Of a stretch of DNA of 64,000 bases, positions 26,049 through 33,617 are shown in pieces; position 1 is the stretch's first letter; each line of letters opens with the position of its first letter. The translations under genes were made by a program, and so were the position numbers. Under the pieces are notes generated by a model. It was not told where the DNA came from, searched no databases, and saw nothing but the letters and a program-made list of their open reading frames with translations. The stretch lies in the NCBI RefSeq assembly GCF_000374845.1, contig NZ_KB895414.1, forward strand, positions 310,001-374,000. Direction: 5' to 3'. Source of the stretch: Paenibacillus terrigena DSM 21567 (lineage in GTDB: Bacteria; Bacillota; Bacilli; Paenibacillales; Paenibacillaceae).

Positions 26049-26277
26049 TGGTGGAGCCTAGGGGGATACCCGCTCGTCTAACTCGCTATCCTTTTCAATG
26101 GGATGTCCCATTCCTGATTTAACTTGCTGCCGTAGATTACTCGACGAGGACTACCTTATAGGTAGAATAAGACGCCGTGCTCCTTCATTAGAAGTTTTAT
26201 CTACGAAGCATGCTCTTTTCATTTCGTCCGCGCGGACTGAACCCGGGGGGTTCTCACCCCCTAAGGGCTTTCCACCA
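26049..26277. repeat. tRNA-ended repeat element, copy 1 (229 bp)
   Basis: It begins with TGGTGGAGCCTAGGGGGAT, which is the complement of the tRNA-Ala 3' end with CCA. It ends with CCCCCTAAGGGCTTTCCACCA on the opposite sense, so the two ends form an imperfect inverted repeat (TGGTGGA...TAGGGGG). The interior holds a perfect AATGGGA-TG-TCCCATT hairpin and a GTCCGCGCGGAC palindrome. Copy 2 lies at 31524-31745. Another right end lies at 24508-24539, left of the IS. No credible reading frame is seen. Confidence 0.75.
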
Positions 26278-26280
26278 ATT

Positions 26281-26309
26281 AAAAAACGCAACCCTCATCA
26301 GGTTGCGTT
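26281..26309 (-). terminator. Terminator of truncated tRNA-Ala (intact copy of the IS target)
   Basis: On the minus strand AACGCAACC/GGTTGCGTT with a 7-nt loop is followed by T6. The same hairpin at 24545-24557 plus 26026-26034 has been split by the IS element. Confidence 0.8.
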
Positions 26310-26321
26310 GTGTTTACAATT

Positions 26322-26380
26322 TGGTGGAGCCTAGGGGGATCGAACCCCTGACCTCATCGCTGCCAGCGATGCGCTCTCCC
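26322..26380 (-). pseudogene. Truncated tRNA-Ala(GGC), 5' part missing
   Basis: From the encoded CCA through the T arm, anticodon arm (CTGGCAG loop) and the 3' half of the D arm, the sequence is identical to the intact tRNA-Ala at 31788-31863. At 26381 it diverges abruptly, so the 5' acceptor strand and the first D-stem strand are lost. A recombination or integration breakpoint inside a tRNA gene is the simplest reading. Confidence 0.85.
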
Positions 26381-27017
26381 GCCATTGGGTATTTCACAAC
26401 CACAAAAGATTCAGAACTAGTTTAGAATTCATTAAGACACGTATTGACGTCATCCATTCGATATTTCTTTTCATCCAATGTACCTATTGTTGAAGGCACA
26501 TGTATTCTGTGAAAGGCAGCCAATAATACATTACATAATATTCCAGTCCCATTATTCAATTGTCAATAATATTTTACATACACAATATCTTATTTTCATT
26601 TATAATGAATAGAACTTTTATAGTGATATTCTGGAAGTAAGTTAGATTTCATGCGGATCACCTTTAGGAGTGAATATATTTCTTAGAGACTTGGTTGAAT
26701 TTTTTATGATTAATATATTCAGCACTTTTATTTTCATAAAGTGGGAAAATAGAGGGTTTATTTTGATTTTCGACGTGAAATAATGCTTTCTCAAAAGAGA
26801 CCGTTCAGAGTGTCGACAAAGTCGACACTCTGTTATTATTGTGTAAAGTAATTTTTGACTTTGGATTTAAAATATTCGACCTTGCTCAAGCCTCCTTGTA
26901 TTTTAAATGATAAAGTTACTTGTCTCACAAAAGATCCCCCCACTCTTACTATAGAGAGTAACGTTTTGTAACGTTCAATAATACCTTCCCATAATTTAGG
27001 TAAATGTGGTAAACAAC
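26381..27017. other. A/T-rich region without genes
   Basis: Very A/T-rich DNA with no credible gene. A perfect 12-bp stem, CAGAGTGTCGAC-AAA-GTCGACACTCTG, lies at 26806-26832 and is the only structured part. A 64-codon leftward frame (26836-27030) ending SKVEYFKSKVKNYFTQ could be a transposase C-terminal scrap, but I cannot support that. The region looks like eroded mobile-element DNA. Confidence 0.5.
26806..26832. terminator. Perfect palindromic stem-loop
   Basis: CAGAGTGTCGAC and GTCGACACTCTG with a 3-nt loop. The T-run is poor (TTATTATT on the plus strand). It has no gene immediately on either side, so it may be a leftover terminator or an insertion-sequence end. Confidence 0.5.
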
Positions 27018-27040
27018 AAAAAAACGGCATTTCTGCCGTT
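27018..27040 (-). terminator. Terminator of chimeric tRNA (duplicate of 31402-31424)
   Basis: AACGGCA/TGCCGTT with a 4-nt loop, and T7 follows on the minus strand. About 50 bp here, through to the tRNA 3' end, is identical to 31398-31446. Confidence 0.8.
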
Positions 27041-27051
27041 TATTAAAAGTA

Positions 27052-27124
27052 TGGATTGTCAGGGGCTCGAACCCCTGACCTCATCGCTGCCAGCGATGCG
27101 CTCTCCCTGCTGAGCTAAGCCCCC
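27052..27124 (-). pseudogene. Chimeric tRNA: tRNA-Ala(GGC) body joined to tRNA-Lys 3' end
   Basis: The 73 nt begin GGGGGCT and keep the D arm and the GGC anticodon arm of tRNA-Ala (loop CTGGCAG). From the T loop onward the sequence (TTCGAGC then CCCTGACAATCCA) and the terminator are those of the tRNA-Lys at 31436. The acceptor strands GGGGGCT and ACAATCC cannot pair at three positions, and the outer T-stem pair is also lost. It is therefore very likely non-functional. It arose by crossover in the conserved T-arm sequence. Confidence 0.85.
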
Positions 27125-27286
27125 GTGATAAATCTTACTGCTGGTATTTAATTCTTTTGGGGTTGTTAAATACCCAACCACGTACTCCCAGTTGGGTGGT
27201 TCACTACCCCAAAATCCCTCATGCTTCTTCAATACGCAAAACATCTAACTGTTAATCCACATTGTAGCAAGGTTTCACCTAGATTG

Positions 27287-28273
27287 TTAGGTCTTGTTCG
27301 TATGTTCCCAGGTTATAATGACTTTTCCTTGGGTATGTCCTTCTTCTAAGTATCGGATAGCTTCCTTTACTTCACTCGATTTGTAATATCTGTCGATGAC
27401 CGGTGTTACTTCTCCAGCTTCTAGAAGCTTTTGCATCGTCACAAGATCCCCTTTGCTCCATGTCGCCATAAACATCATCATTTCTTGGCTTACGAACCGT
27501 GACAGCAGAATCCCTCTGAGCGAACGAGCCAGTGGCCCAAGCCATCGGCCCTTGCTCTGCGATCCGACGATAACGAGGGTCCCCTTAGGGCTCAGTACAC
27601 GTCTGCAATTTAAGAGCGAACGATTTCCTACCGTATCGAAGATTAGATCATAACGACTCTCACTTTGGGTGAAGTCCTCTTGGGTGTAATCGATGACATG
27701 ATCAGCGCCGATTGATCGAACCATGTTTACATTCCTCGTGCTGCACACGCCGGTCACGTTCGCTCCTAAGGATTTGGCTATCTGCACGGCGAAGGTGCCC
27801 ACACCACCCGAAGCACCGTTAATCAAGACCTTCTGCCCGGACTGAATCAGTCCTTGATTACGAAGACCTTGTAGAGCGGTGAATGACGCGATCGGAACAG
27901 CTGCTGCTTGCTCAAAGGTCATATTGGCTGGTTTCTTAACTAGCGATCCTTCGGCTGCACATGAATACTCGGCAAAGGCTCCTTTGCACACACCGAATAC
28001 GTCATCTCCCGGTCGAAACTCCTTCACATTCTTGCCCACCGCTTCGATCCGACCTGCTACATCTGTTCCTATAGCATTGTTCTTTGGTCTGCGCAGCCCT
28101 GTCTGCATGCGCATGATATAGGGCTTGCCTCTCATGAAATGCCAGTCCAATGGGTTTACGGATACCGCATGAACTTTGACCAATACTTCATTGTCCTTGG
28201 GAATAGGTTTTTCTATCTCTTTGAGCTGAAGAACATCTGATGAGCCATACTTTGTGTATACAATCGCTTTCAT
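27287..28273 (-). CDS. NAD(P)-dependent MDR oxidoreductase, paralogue of 1324-2241
   Basis: This 328-residue zinc-independent medium-chain dehydrogenase/reductase has a GroES-like N-terminus (MKAIVYTKYGSSDVLQLKEI) and a Rossmann loop NGASGGVGTFAVQIAKSLGA near residue 150. No zinc ligands are visible. The start at 28273 follows CTAGGAGGG; the longer frame to 28318 is untranslated leader. Strong resemblance to the first MDR gene of the window suggests duplication within the genome. It sits between tRNA remnants, next to a MalT-like regulator transcribed in the same direction. Substrate unknown, perhaps an enal or quinone. Confidence 0.9.
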   Translation of the reverse strand: MKAIVYTKYGSSDVLQLKEIEKPIPKDNEVLVKVHAVSVNPLDWHFMRGKPYIMRMQTGLRRPKNNAIGTDVAGRIEAVGKNVKEFRPGDDVFGVCKGAFAEYSCAAEGSLVKKPANMTFEQAAAVPIASFTALQGLRNQGLIQSGQKVLINGASGGVGTFAVQIAKSLGANVTGVCSTRNVNMVRSIGADHVIDYTQEDFTQSESRYDLIFDTVGNRSLLNCRRVLSPKGTLVIVGSQSKGRWLGPLARSLRGILLSRFVSQEMMMFMATWSKGDLVTMQKLLEAGEVTPVIDRYYKSSEVKEAIRYLEEGHTQGKVIITWEHTNKT

Positions 28274-28443
28274 ATTATTCCCTCCTAGAATGAATGACCG
28301 GTCACGATCATCGGGCAAGTTATAACCCTTTAAGCCACTTATTCAATATGCTAGTAGTATATCTGCTACACGGTTTTGAATTATAGCTACTAAAGTATTG
28401 TTTTAGCATAGTGTTGTGGTTAGGAGGGTGGACATTCTATAGA

Positions 28444-31113
28444 TTACAACAAACCTAGCTTACGAGCACGAACTATAGCTTCGGTGCGCCTTTGAACCTG
28501 TAGTTTGCCAAAGATACTCTGATTATGCCCTTTCACCGTACTCAAGGCGAGGAAGAGTCGCTCGCTAATCTCACGATTCGATAGTCCTTGCGCAATAAGG
28601 TGCAGTACTTCTAATTCACGCTCACTCAATGGATCGATAAGGTGATTGGCAGACTGGACTAGGCGCCGATTAGATTGGACTTCACTTTTCAGTTCCTCTG
28701 CTCTCATCTCAGCCAGCAACTTGCTTAAATAGTCTGGCATATCTCCATATGTAGCTGCTTCGCACAATAATCTATTCATTGCAATACCTTCGTCAACAAA
28801 AACTCTAATGAAACCGCCACACTCAGCCTCTGTCAGAACGTCTGCCAGTATTTGCATCGCCTTTAACTTTTCACCATGCGCATGCAGTGCAATTGCTTGT
28901 AGAATGAATACCTTGAGCCGTTCATCTTCCCATCCCTTTGCTTCAATCTGCTCCGTCATTGGACCCAGCACTGCAAGTGCTGCGGACGTTTCCCCTTGTG
29001 CAAGATATACCCGAGCCTCGCTGATGGGAAGATCATACTTTTGAGTCCTATCTGCGGCTTCAGTCAGATTGCCCTGACGAAGTAACAAAAGTACATGTAT
29101 GGCAGCGATTTTGGGTACCAGCAACACAAAATTATGTTTTCGAGCTAAATGATCCGCTTGAGCCAATATAGCGGATGCCCCGCTCGTCTCTCCCCGAATC
29201 ATCTTCAGTCTTGCTAGAAACAATTCTCCTTCAATTGCTCTATCCATATGTTCAAACCGTTTCGCTAGTTGGACACTCTGTTCTCCATGTAGCAAAGCAG
29301 CATCCAAGTCGTTCCATTCATAATAAATATGGGCTAAGCCCTGATGCGCTTCGCAAGCAACCAGCAAGGGAAGATCACCTGTCATATTTAGAACTCGCCA
29401 ATAGGTCTCAAACGCAGTATAAAGCTGGTTTTCCGCTTCTTGTATGTTTCCTAAACCGAGTGTTGCCATAATGGTTATCATGACATGCCCGATCTTCTGA
29501 CTGGCCGATAATGCCTCGGTATACGACTTACCGGCTTTAGTACGATCCCCCTGAAGCTGGTAAGCATAACCCATCGTCCAGAGGGTGGCTGTTCGAACGG
29601 GCAGGTTGTCTGGGTTCAAATATTCCAATGCACGACGTGACTCGGCAAAGATGACTTCTGCTTGATTATTGCTGACAGCCAGCGTGGCACGTATGGCGGC
29701 AATATGTCCGATAAGGTCCTTCGTCTTTTCTTCTTGCTTGACACCCATCAGGGCTGTCTCAGCTGCTTGTAGTTTCTGTTCAACACCGATCAATTTGCCT
29801 ACCATCAGTAACGCGGAGGCAAAAATCACCCATAGCGATGGCCATGCATTAAGTTCCTCGTTTGATAAGGAATCCAGCCAATTCACTACCGGGAACACCT
29901 CTCCACGAAAATGTAAGGGCATCTCTTTTCCTTCTATTAGACGAGCGGCGCGCCCGATATCCTTCGCGACAGCGGCATGGTGAAAAGCTTCAATCCCCAG
30001 TCCATTGTCTTCATGCCAGATGCTGGCGCGTATATGTAAACCCCTTACTTTATCGTTTATATTTGAGCTCATGCTCTGGTACAGTCGATTTCGCAGCAAT
30101 TCAGCAAACAGATGGTGATAGCGGTACCAACCCCGCTCCTTGTCCAGCGGGATTATAAATAGGTTGGCGCGTTCGAGATATTCCAAGATTTCTTGCCCAG
30201 AAGTAGAAGGGACAATAGGCTCCACGACTCCATTATGGAGAATGGCATCACAAAGGGGGCCACACAACCTATCGAGGATGGAGGTGCGCAGCAAGAAAGT
30301 CTGAATGCATTCAGATTGTTGTTGGATTACTTCATCAACCAAATAGTCTAGTACGTAATGGTGACTGCCAGTGAAAGATTTAATGAAGCTATTTGGATCT
30401 TTATGCCCCTGCATGGAAAGTGCCGCTAATTGCAGACCCGCAATCCAGCCTTCTGTGCGAGATTCAAGCAGAGTGATGTTTTCGGATGAAAGGTTTAGCC
30501 CCATTACCCTGCTTAGAAATTCGGCCGTTTCGTTGAAGGTAAAGCTCAAGTCGGCTGTACGCACTTCGGTTAGTTGGTCTCTGGCACGCAATCTAGCCAA
30601 GGGTAGACGGGGAACTTCTCGGGTGACAATGACCAGATGCATCTGTGGCGGCATATGTTCGAGCAATAAGGAGATGGCATTGTCAATCGGCAAAGCATCT
30701 ATAGCATGATAATCGTCTAGGACGAGTATGAAATGATACGAAATGGAGGTTATTTCATTGAGCAAGGCAGTTATTATCGATTCAACCGGTAACGATTGAG
30801 CGGAGTGGATCAAACCTAACAACCCTTCTCCAATATTCGCCGCAATCGTCTGTAGAGCAGTAATGAAGTATCTCAGAAAGCGGACAGGATCATTATCTGC
30901 TTCCTCCAGTGACAGCCATGCGACCGGTTGTGAGCACACGGCGAGCCATTCCCTGACGAGCGAAGTTTTTCCATAGCCTGCGGAAGCCACGACGAGAGTT
31001 AACTTACGGTGCATCCAATCATTCAGATGCTCAATTAGGCGGGGGCGTAAGACGACATTTGAACGAGGCGCAGGGATATATAGTTTAGTGGATAAAATTG
31101 AATTAGACATCAT
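28444..31113 (-). CDS. MalT-like LuxR-family ATP-dependent regulator (STAND class)
   Basis: This protein of about 889 residues has a STAND NTPase domain with Walker A (ASAGYGKTSL near residue 42) and a Walker B-like ILVLDDYHAI near 128. A long TPR/ARM-like helical middle (about 400-800) follows, and then a C-terminal LuxR HTH (LSERELEVLHLIAQGLSNRE, then ISERLFLALSTVKGH). Proteins of this build bind ATP and an inducer, oligomerise and activate transcription; MalT is the model. ATG 31113 and ATG 31110 are both possible behind GGTGG. The upstream neighbour is a tRNA cluster and the downstream neighbour the MDR gene 171 nt away, its likeliest target. Confidence 0.92.
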   Translation of the reverse strand: MMSNSILSTKLYIPAPRSNVVLRPRLIEHLNDWMHRKLTLVVASAGYGKTSLVREWLAVCSQPVAWLSLEEADNDPVRFLRYFITALQTIAANIGEGLLGLIHSAQSLPVESIITALLNEITSISYHFILVLDDYHAIDALPIDNAISLLLEHMPPQMHLVIVTREVPRLPLARLRARDQLTEVRTADLSFTFNETAEFLSRVMGLNLSSENITLLESRTEGWIAGLQLAALSMQGHKDPNSFIKSFTGSHHYVLDYLVDEVIQQQSECIQTFLLRTSILDRLCGPLCDAILHNGVVEPIVPSTSGQEILEYLERANLFIIPLDKERGWYRYHHLFAELLRNRLYQSMSSNINDKVRGLHIRASIWHEDNGLGIEAFHHAAVAKDIGRAARLIEGKEMPLHFRGEVFPVVNWLDSLSNEELNAWPSLWVIFASALLMVGKLIGVEQKLQAAETALMGVKQEEKTKDLIGHIAAIRATLAVSNNQAEVIFAESRRALEYLNPDNLPVRTATLWTMGYAYQLQGDRTKAGKSYTEALSASQKIGHVMITIMATLGLGNIQEAENQLYTAFETYWRVLNMTGDLPLLVACEAHQGLAHIYYEWNDLDAALLHGEQSVQLAKRFEHMDRAIEGELFLARLKMIRGETSGASAILAQADHLARKHNFVLLVPKIAAIHVLLLLRQGNLTEAADRTQKYDLPISEARVYLAQGETSAALAVLGPMTEQIEAKGWEDERLKVFILQAIALHAHGEKLKAMQILADVLTEAECGGFIRVFVDEGIAMNRLLCEAATYGDMPDYLSKLLAEMRAEELKSEVQSNRRLVQSANHLIDPLSERELEVLHLIAQGLSNREISERLFLALSTVKGHNQSIFGKLQVQRRTEAIVRARKLGLL

Positions 31114-31401
31114 AACCACCGTTCTGCGCTGTCAATCGCGCGGTTTGAATATTTATTATTAGGTTCGACGTTTTAATTGATTTTACCTTTTACATACTTA
31201 GTCAGCATTTCAGTGAATTATGGCTAACCCCCGCCTTTTAGGGTGCAAACCATGGTTGCGTTTCCGATAACTCTAGATCAACACTCGATTCAACACTTAA
31301 TCAATTAATCCTTATAACCAGCCAAATAAAGACTGACGTGTTTTTTGTATCCCATTCATAGTTTTGGGAATAGAAGGACTTAATTAATAAGTTGACATAA
31401 C
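31114..31401. other. Upstream region of the MalT-like regulator
   Basis: About 290 bases with no gene. It holds the regulator's promoter, which I cannot place with confidence, and the downstream flank of the tRNA-Lys terminator. No repeat or operator is obvious. Confidence 0.5.
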
Positions 31402-31424
31402 AAAAAAACGGCATTTCTGCCGTT
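31402..31424 (-). terminator. Terminator of tRNA-Lys
   Basis: On the minus strand AACGGCA-GAAA-TGCCGTT is followed by T7. It lies 12 nt after the tRNA 3' end. Confidence 0.85.
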
Positions 31425-31435
31425 TATTAAAAGTA

Positions 31436-31508
31436 TGGATTGTCAGGGGCTCGAACCCTGGACCACATGATTAAGAGTCAAGTGCTCTACCAACTGAGCT
31501 AACAATCC
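31436..31508 (-). tRNA. tRNA-Lys (anticodon CTT)
   Basis: This 73-nt cloverleaf has acceptor GGATTGT/ACAATCC (perfect), a D arm with GCTC/GAGC, anticodon loop CTCTTAA giving CTT, and T stem CAGGG/CCCTG with loop TTCGAGC. CCA is not encoded. The anticodon stem CTTGA/TCATG has one T-T mismatch at the second pair, which may reduce function. A terminator follows. Its 3' end and terminator are duplicated at the chimeric tRNA at 27052. Confidence 0.85.
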
Positions 31509-31523
31509 ACAAATATAAAATTT

Positions 31524-31745
31524 TGGTGGAGCCTAGGGGGATACCCGCTCGTCTATCTCGCTATCCCTTTCAATGGGATGTCCCATTCCTGATTTAACTT
31601 GCTGTCGTAGATTACTCGACGATGACAACCTTAGCGGTAGACTGAGACGCCGTGCTCCTGCATTAGAAGTATTTCTTCGAAGCCTAATCATCCATTACGT
31701 CCGCGCGGACTGAACCCCAGGGTTCGCCCCCTAAGCAATCCACCA
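31524..31745. repeat. tRNA-ended repeat element, copy 2 (222 bp)
   Basis: Same ends and interior as 26049-26277: TGGTGGAGCCTAGGGGGAT at the left, CCCCCTAAGCAATCCACCA at the right, the AATGGGA/TCCCATT hairpin and the GTCCGCGCGGAC palindrome. Scattered substitutions and small gaps show that the two copies are not recent duplicates. It lies between tRNA-Lys and tRNA-Ala, in the position where a tRNA gene might be expected. Confidence 0.75.
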
Positions 31746-31749
31746 CAAC

Positions 31750-31776
31750 AAAAAAACCACGTCCGAAGACGTGGTT
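31750..31776 (-). terminator. Terminator of tRNA-Ala
   Basis: On the minus strand AACCACGTC-TTCG-type loop-GACGTGGTT is followed by a T6-T7 run. It lies 12 nt beyond the encoded CCA. Confidence 0.85.
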
Positions 31777-31787
31777 AATATTCATTG

Positions 31788-31863
31788 TGGTGGAGCCTAG
31801 GGGGATCGAACCCCTGACCTCATCGCTGCCAGCGATGCGCTCTCCCAGCTGAGCTAAGGCCCC
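31788..31863 (-). tRNA. tRNA-Ala (anticodon GGC), intact
   Basis: This 76-nt tRNA with encoded CCA has acceptor GGGGCCT/AGGCTCC (one G-T pair), D arm GCTC/GAGC, anticodon stem CATCG/CGATG with loop CTGGCAG (anticodon GGC), and T stem AGGGG/CCCCT with loop TTCGATC. All arms pair. It is the parent sequence of the truncated copy at 26322 and the chimera at 27052, and its 3' end is found at the ends of the repeat elements. Confidence 0.95.
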
Positions 31864-32161
31864 ATTTGCAGGACAAGCATAGCATAATTCGAAAAAAGTT
31901 GTCAATACAAAAGTTGGATAAACTCGGCGGACTATAGATCCGTTATACGTCGAATACTAACCCATCATAACGAATAGGCGGACACAGAAGCCTTTATATG
32001 ACCTATGTGAAGCCCCTCAAGGCTCCAAACCAATACATAAGCGCGCTACAGTCCGTTAGATCCGAATTCCAAGCAATTTTGGCGCATATAACGTACTTGG
32101 TGTCCATTATCCATTACCACCTGCATTACTCTTACCCACAACCATGCGCGCCAAGTCCTAC
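31864..32161. other. Intergenic region between tRNA-Ala and nrdR
   Basis: About 300 bases without a gene. It should contain the promoter of tRNA-Ala (leftward) and the end of nrdR. I see no clear terminator or operator. Confidence 0.5.
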
Positions 32162-32629
32162 TTATTCATCAATCGTATGCTTCGATAACAACCCCGTTAG
32201 CTCTTTCATGAACATATTAATGTCCTTGAATTGACGATACACGGAAGCAAAACGCACATACGCGACTTCGTCCACCGGATAGAGCTGCTCCATCAGAAGC
32301 TCACCGATTGCACGGCTCTCTACCTCAGGATTTGCTGTGTTCCGCAATGCCTTCTCGACTTCAGAGACGATCATCTCCAGACGCTCCATCGGTACGGGTC
32401 TCTTCTCACATGCGCGAATGAGGCCACGCAATACTTTGTCACGACTGAATTCTTCGCGGTTACCTTCTTTTTTGATGACAATGAGTGGCGTCTCCTCGAT
32501 CATTTCAAAAGTTGTAAACCGTCGACTGCAGCTCTCACATTCTCGACGACGTCTGATGGATCTATTCTCGTTAGCAGGCCGTGAATCCAGCACCTTTGTC
32601 CCCGAATAATCGCAATGCGGACATTTCAT
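32162..32629 (-). CDS. nrdR: Transcriptional repressor NrdR of ribonucleotide reductase genes
   Basis: This 155-residue repressor senses ATP/dATP and silences nrd operons. The N-terminal zinc ribbon is clear ([20 protein letters not shown] and [12 protein letters not shown]). The ATP-cone follows from about residue 50 ([20 protein letters not shown], then [11 protein letters not shown]). Length is exactly that of the family. It lies alone in this orientation, divergent from the SASP gene. Good RBS (GGAGG). Confidence 0.97.
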   Translation of the reverse strand: MKCPHCDYSGTKVLDSRPANENRSIRRRRECESCSRRFTTFEMIEETPLIVIKKEGNREEFSRDKVLRGLIRACEKRPVPMERLEMIVSEVEKALRNTANPEVESRAIGELLMEQLYPVDEVAYVRFASVYRQFKDINMFMKELTGLLSKHTIDE

Positions 32630-32681
32630 AAATAAATTTCCTCCGTCTCAAATCAATTACTTTAAATTTCCATTCGTCACC

Positions 32682-32711
32682 TGAATAACAATCATCGTTA
32701 AGCACATAATA
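32682..32711 (+). promoter_or_regulatory. Sigma-G-like forespore promoter of the SASP gene
   Basis: TGAATA (32682-32687) and CATAATA (32705-32711) are separated by 17 bp, matching the forespore sigma-G pattern (-35 TGAATA, -10 CATnnTA). The SASP start codon lies 33 nt downstream. Confidence 0.75.
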
Positions 32712-32743
32712 CAATTACCAACCGCAAGGAGGTGAATACAGAG

Positions 32744-32962
32744 ATGAGCGGAAACCGTTCTAGCAACACACTTGTCGTTCCTCAAGCAACTGCTGCTCTT
32801 GATCAAATGAAATATGAAGTTGCTCAAGAGTTAGGCATCGCTATTCCACAAGATGGTTACTATGGCAACATGGTAACACGTGACACAGGTTCTATTGGTG
32901 GTTACATCACCAAACGCCTTGTAACGATCGCCGAGCAACAACTTGCCGGTCAACACAGATAA
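32744..32962 (+). CDS. Alpha/beta-type small acid-soluble spore protein
   Basis: This 72-residue protein coats spore DNA. Both family signatures are present: QMKYEVAQELGI (with the germination-protease site in the KYEVAQELG region) and GNMVTRDTGSIGGYITKRLV. The start at 32744 follows AAGGAGG with 11-nt spacing; the GTG at 32732 overlaps that site. A sigma-G-like promoter precedes and a terminator follows, so it is monocistronic. It shows that the organism forms endospores. Confidence 0.97.
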   Translation: MSGNRSSNTLVVPQATAALDQMKYEVAQELGIAIPQDGYYGNMVTRDTGSIGGYITKRLVTIAEQQLAGQHR

Positions 32963-32978
32963 TTAAACTTTTGGAGAG

Positions 32979-33024
32979 AAGCGTTGGTCAGGCTGTTCCT
33001 ACAGCTTGTCCCACGCTTTTCTTG
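32979..33024 (+). terminator. Terminator of the SASP gene
   Basis: AAGCGTGGG-type stem: AAGCGTTGG (32979-32987) pairs with CCCACGCTT (33010-33018) with an inner GCTGT/ACAGC stem, followed by a T-rich tail. Confidence 0.7.
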
Positions 33025-33047
33025 TTTATCCCATGAAAAACAAGCCA

Positions 33048-33617
33048 TTACAGTTCATTCTGATAAAGATCCTTATATTTATTATAATAATAAACGACTC
33101 GCTGTACATAGTTTTTCGTCTCCCCGTAAGGGATCTTCTTGACGGTCTCGAATTTGCCGTCCCATGTCTCGTTCTGAAGCCACTTCGCAACGACACTCGG
33201 TCCTGCGTTGTAAGCGGCTAGCGCGACGTATGTATTATTGTTGAATTTCGTTAATAATGACTTGATATACCACGAACCAATCTGAATATTCGGTTCGGCT
33301 TCATGTTTCACCTCGTCCATCGTCACGGAATCGAACTTCCCCATCTCAATGACCCAGCTCGCCGTATTCGGCATCACCTGCATGAGCCCGAGCGCTCCCT
33401 TCCGCGATTCACTACTTAACTTATAATTACTTTCCACCCGAATAATTGCAGCGATCAGTAGAGGATCCACATCGAAGGTCTTCGCGTGCTTCACAATGGC
33501 TTCTTTATAGTGAATGGGATAAATCCATCTCCCCATCCAACTTGAATTGAAGAACAATACGGATACCAAAGCAATGAAAAGAACGAGCAATACCCTTTTT
33601 TTTCGTAATACCTTCAT
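33048..33617 (-). CDS. Lytic transglycosylase (SLT domain, membrane-anchored)
   Basis: This 189-residue protein has an N-terminal membrane anchor (residues 8-26) and an SLT/goose-lysozyme fold. The catalytic Glu is in IIRVESNYK; GALGLMQVMPNTA and ALAAYNAGPSVVAKWL are the family motifs. It cleaves peptidoglycan glycan strands non-hydrolytically. Its ATG overlaps the coaE stop by 4 nt, as expected for the conserved mutM-ytaF-coaE-SLT order in this group. It probably acts in wall turnover or sporulation. Confidence 0.95.
   Translation of the reverse strand: MKVLRKKRVLLVLFIALVSVLFFNSSWMGRWIYPIHYKEAIVKHAKTFDVDPLLIAAIIRVESNYKLSSESRKGALGLMQVMPNTASWVIEMGKFDSVTMDEVKHEAEPNIQIGSWYIKSLLTKFNNNTYVALAAYNAGPSVVAKWLQNETWDGKFETVKKIPYGETKNYVQRVVYYYNKYKDLYQNEL

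Noticed and set aside
26098-26425. Rightward frames over the repeat element and the truncated tRNA-Ala
   Set aside because: They read through terminator hairpins and tRNA sequence and have no initiation signals.
26836-27030. 64-codon leftward frame ending SKVEYFKSKVKNYFTQ, possible transposase scrap
   Set aside because: The ending looks protein-like, but the N-terminal part overlaps a tRNA terminator and no family motif can be confirmed by eye.
27287-31113. Mobile island carrying the MDR and MalT-like genes with an integrase
   Set aside because: Flanking tRNA fragments are suggestive, but no integrase, relaxase or phage gene is present, so only the junctions are reported.
31684-31905. Leftward 73-codon frame over tRNA-Ala
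   Set aside because: It covers the complete tRNA gene and its terminator; the apparent GALAQLGERIAGSDEVRGS motif is a translated tRNA, a known annotation artefact.
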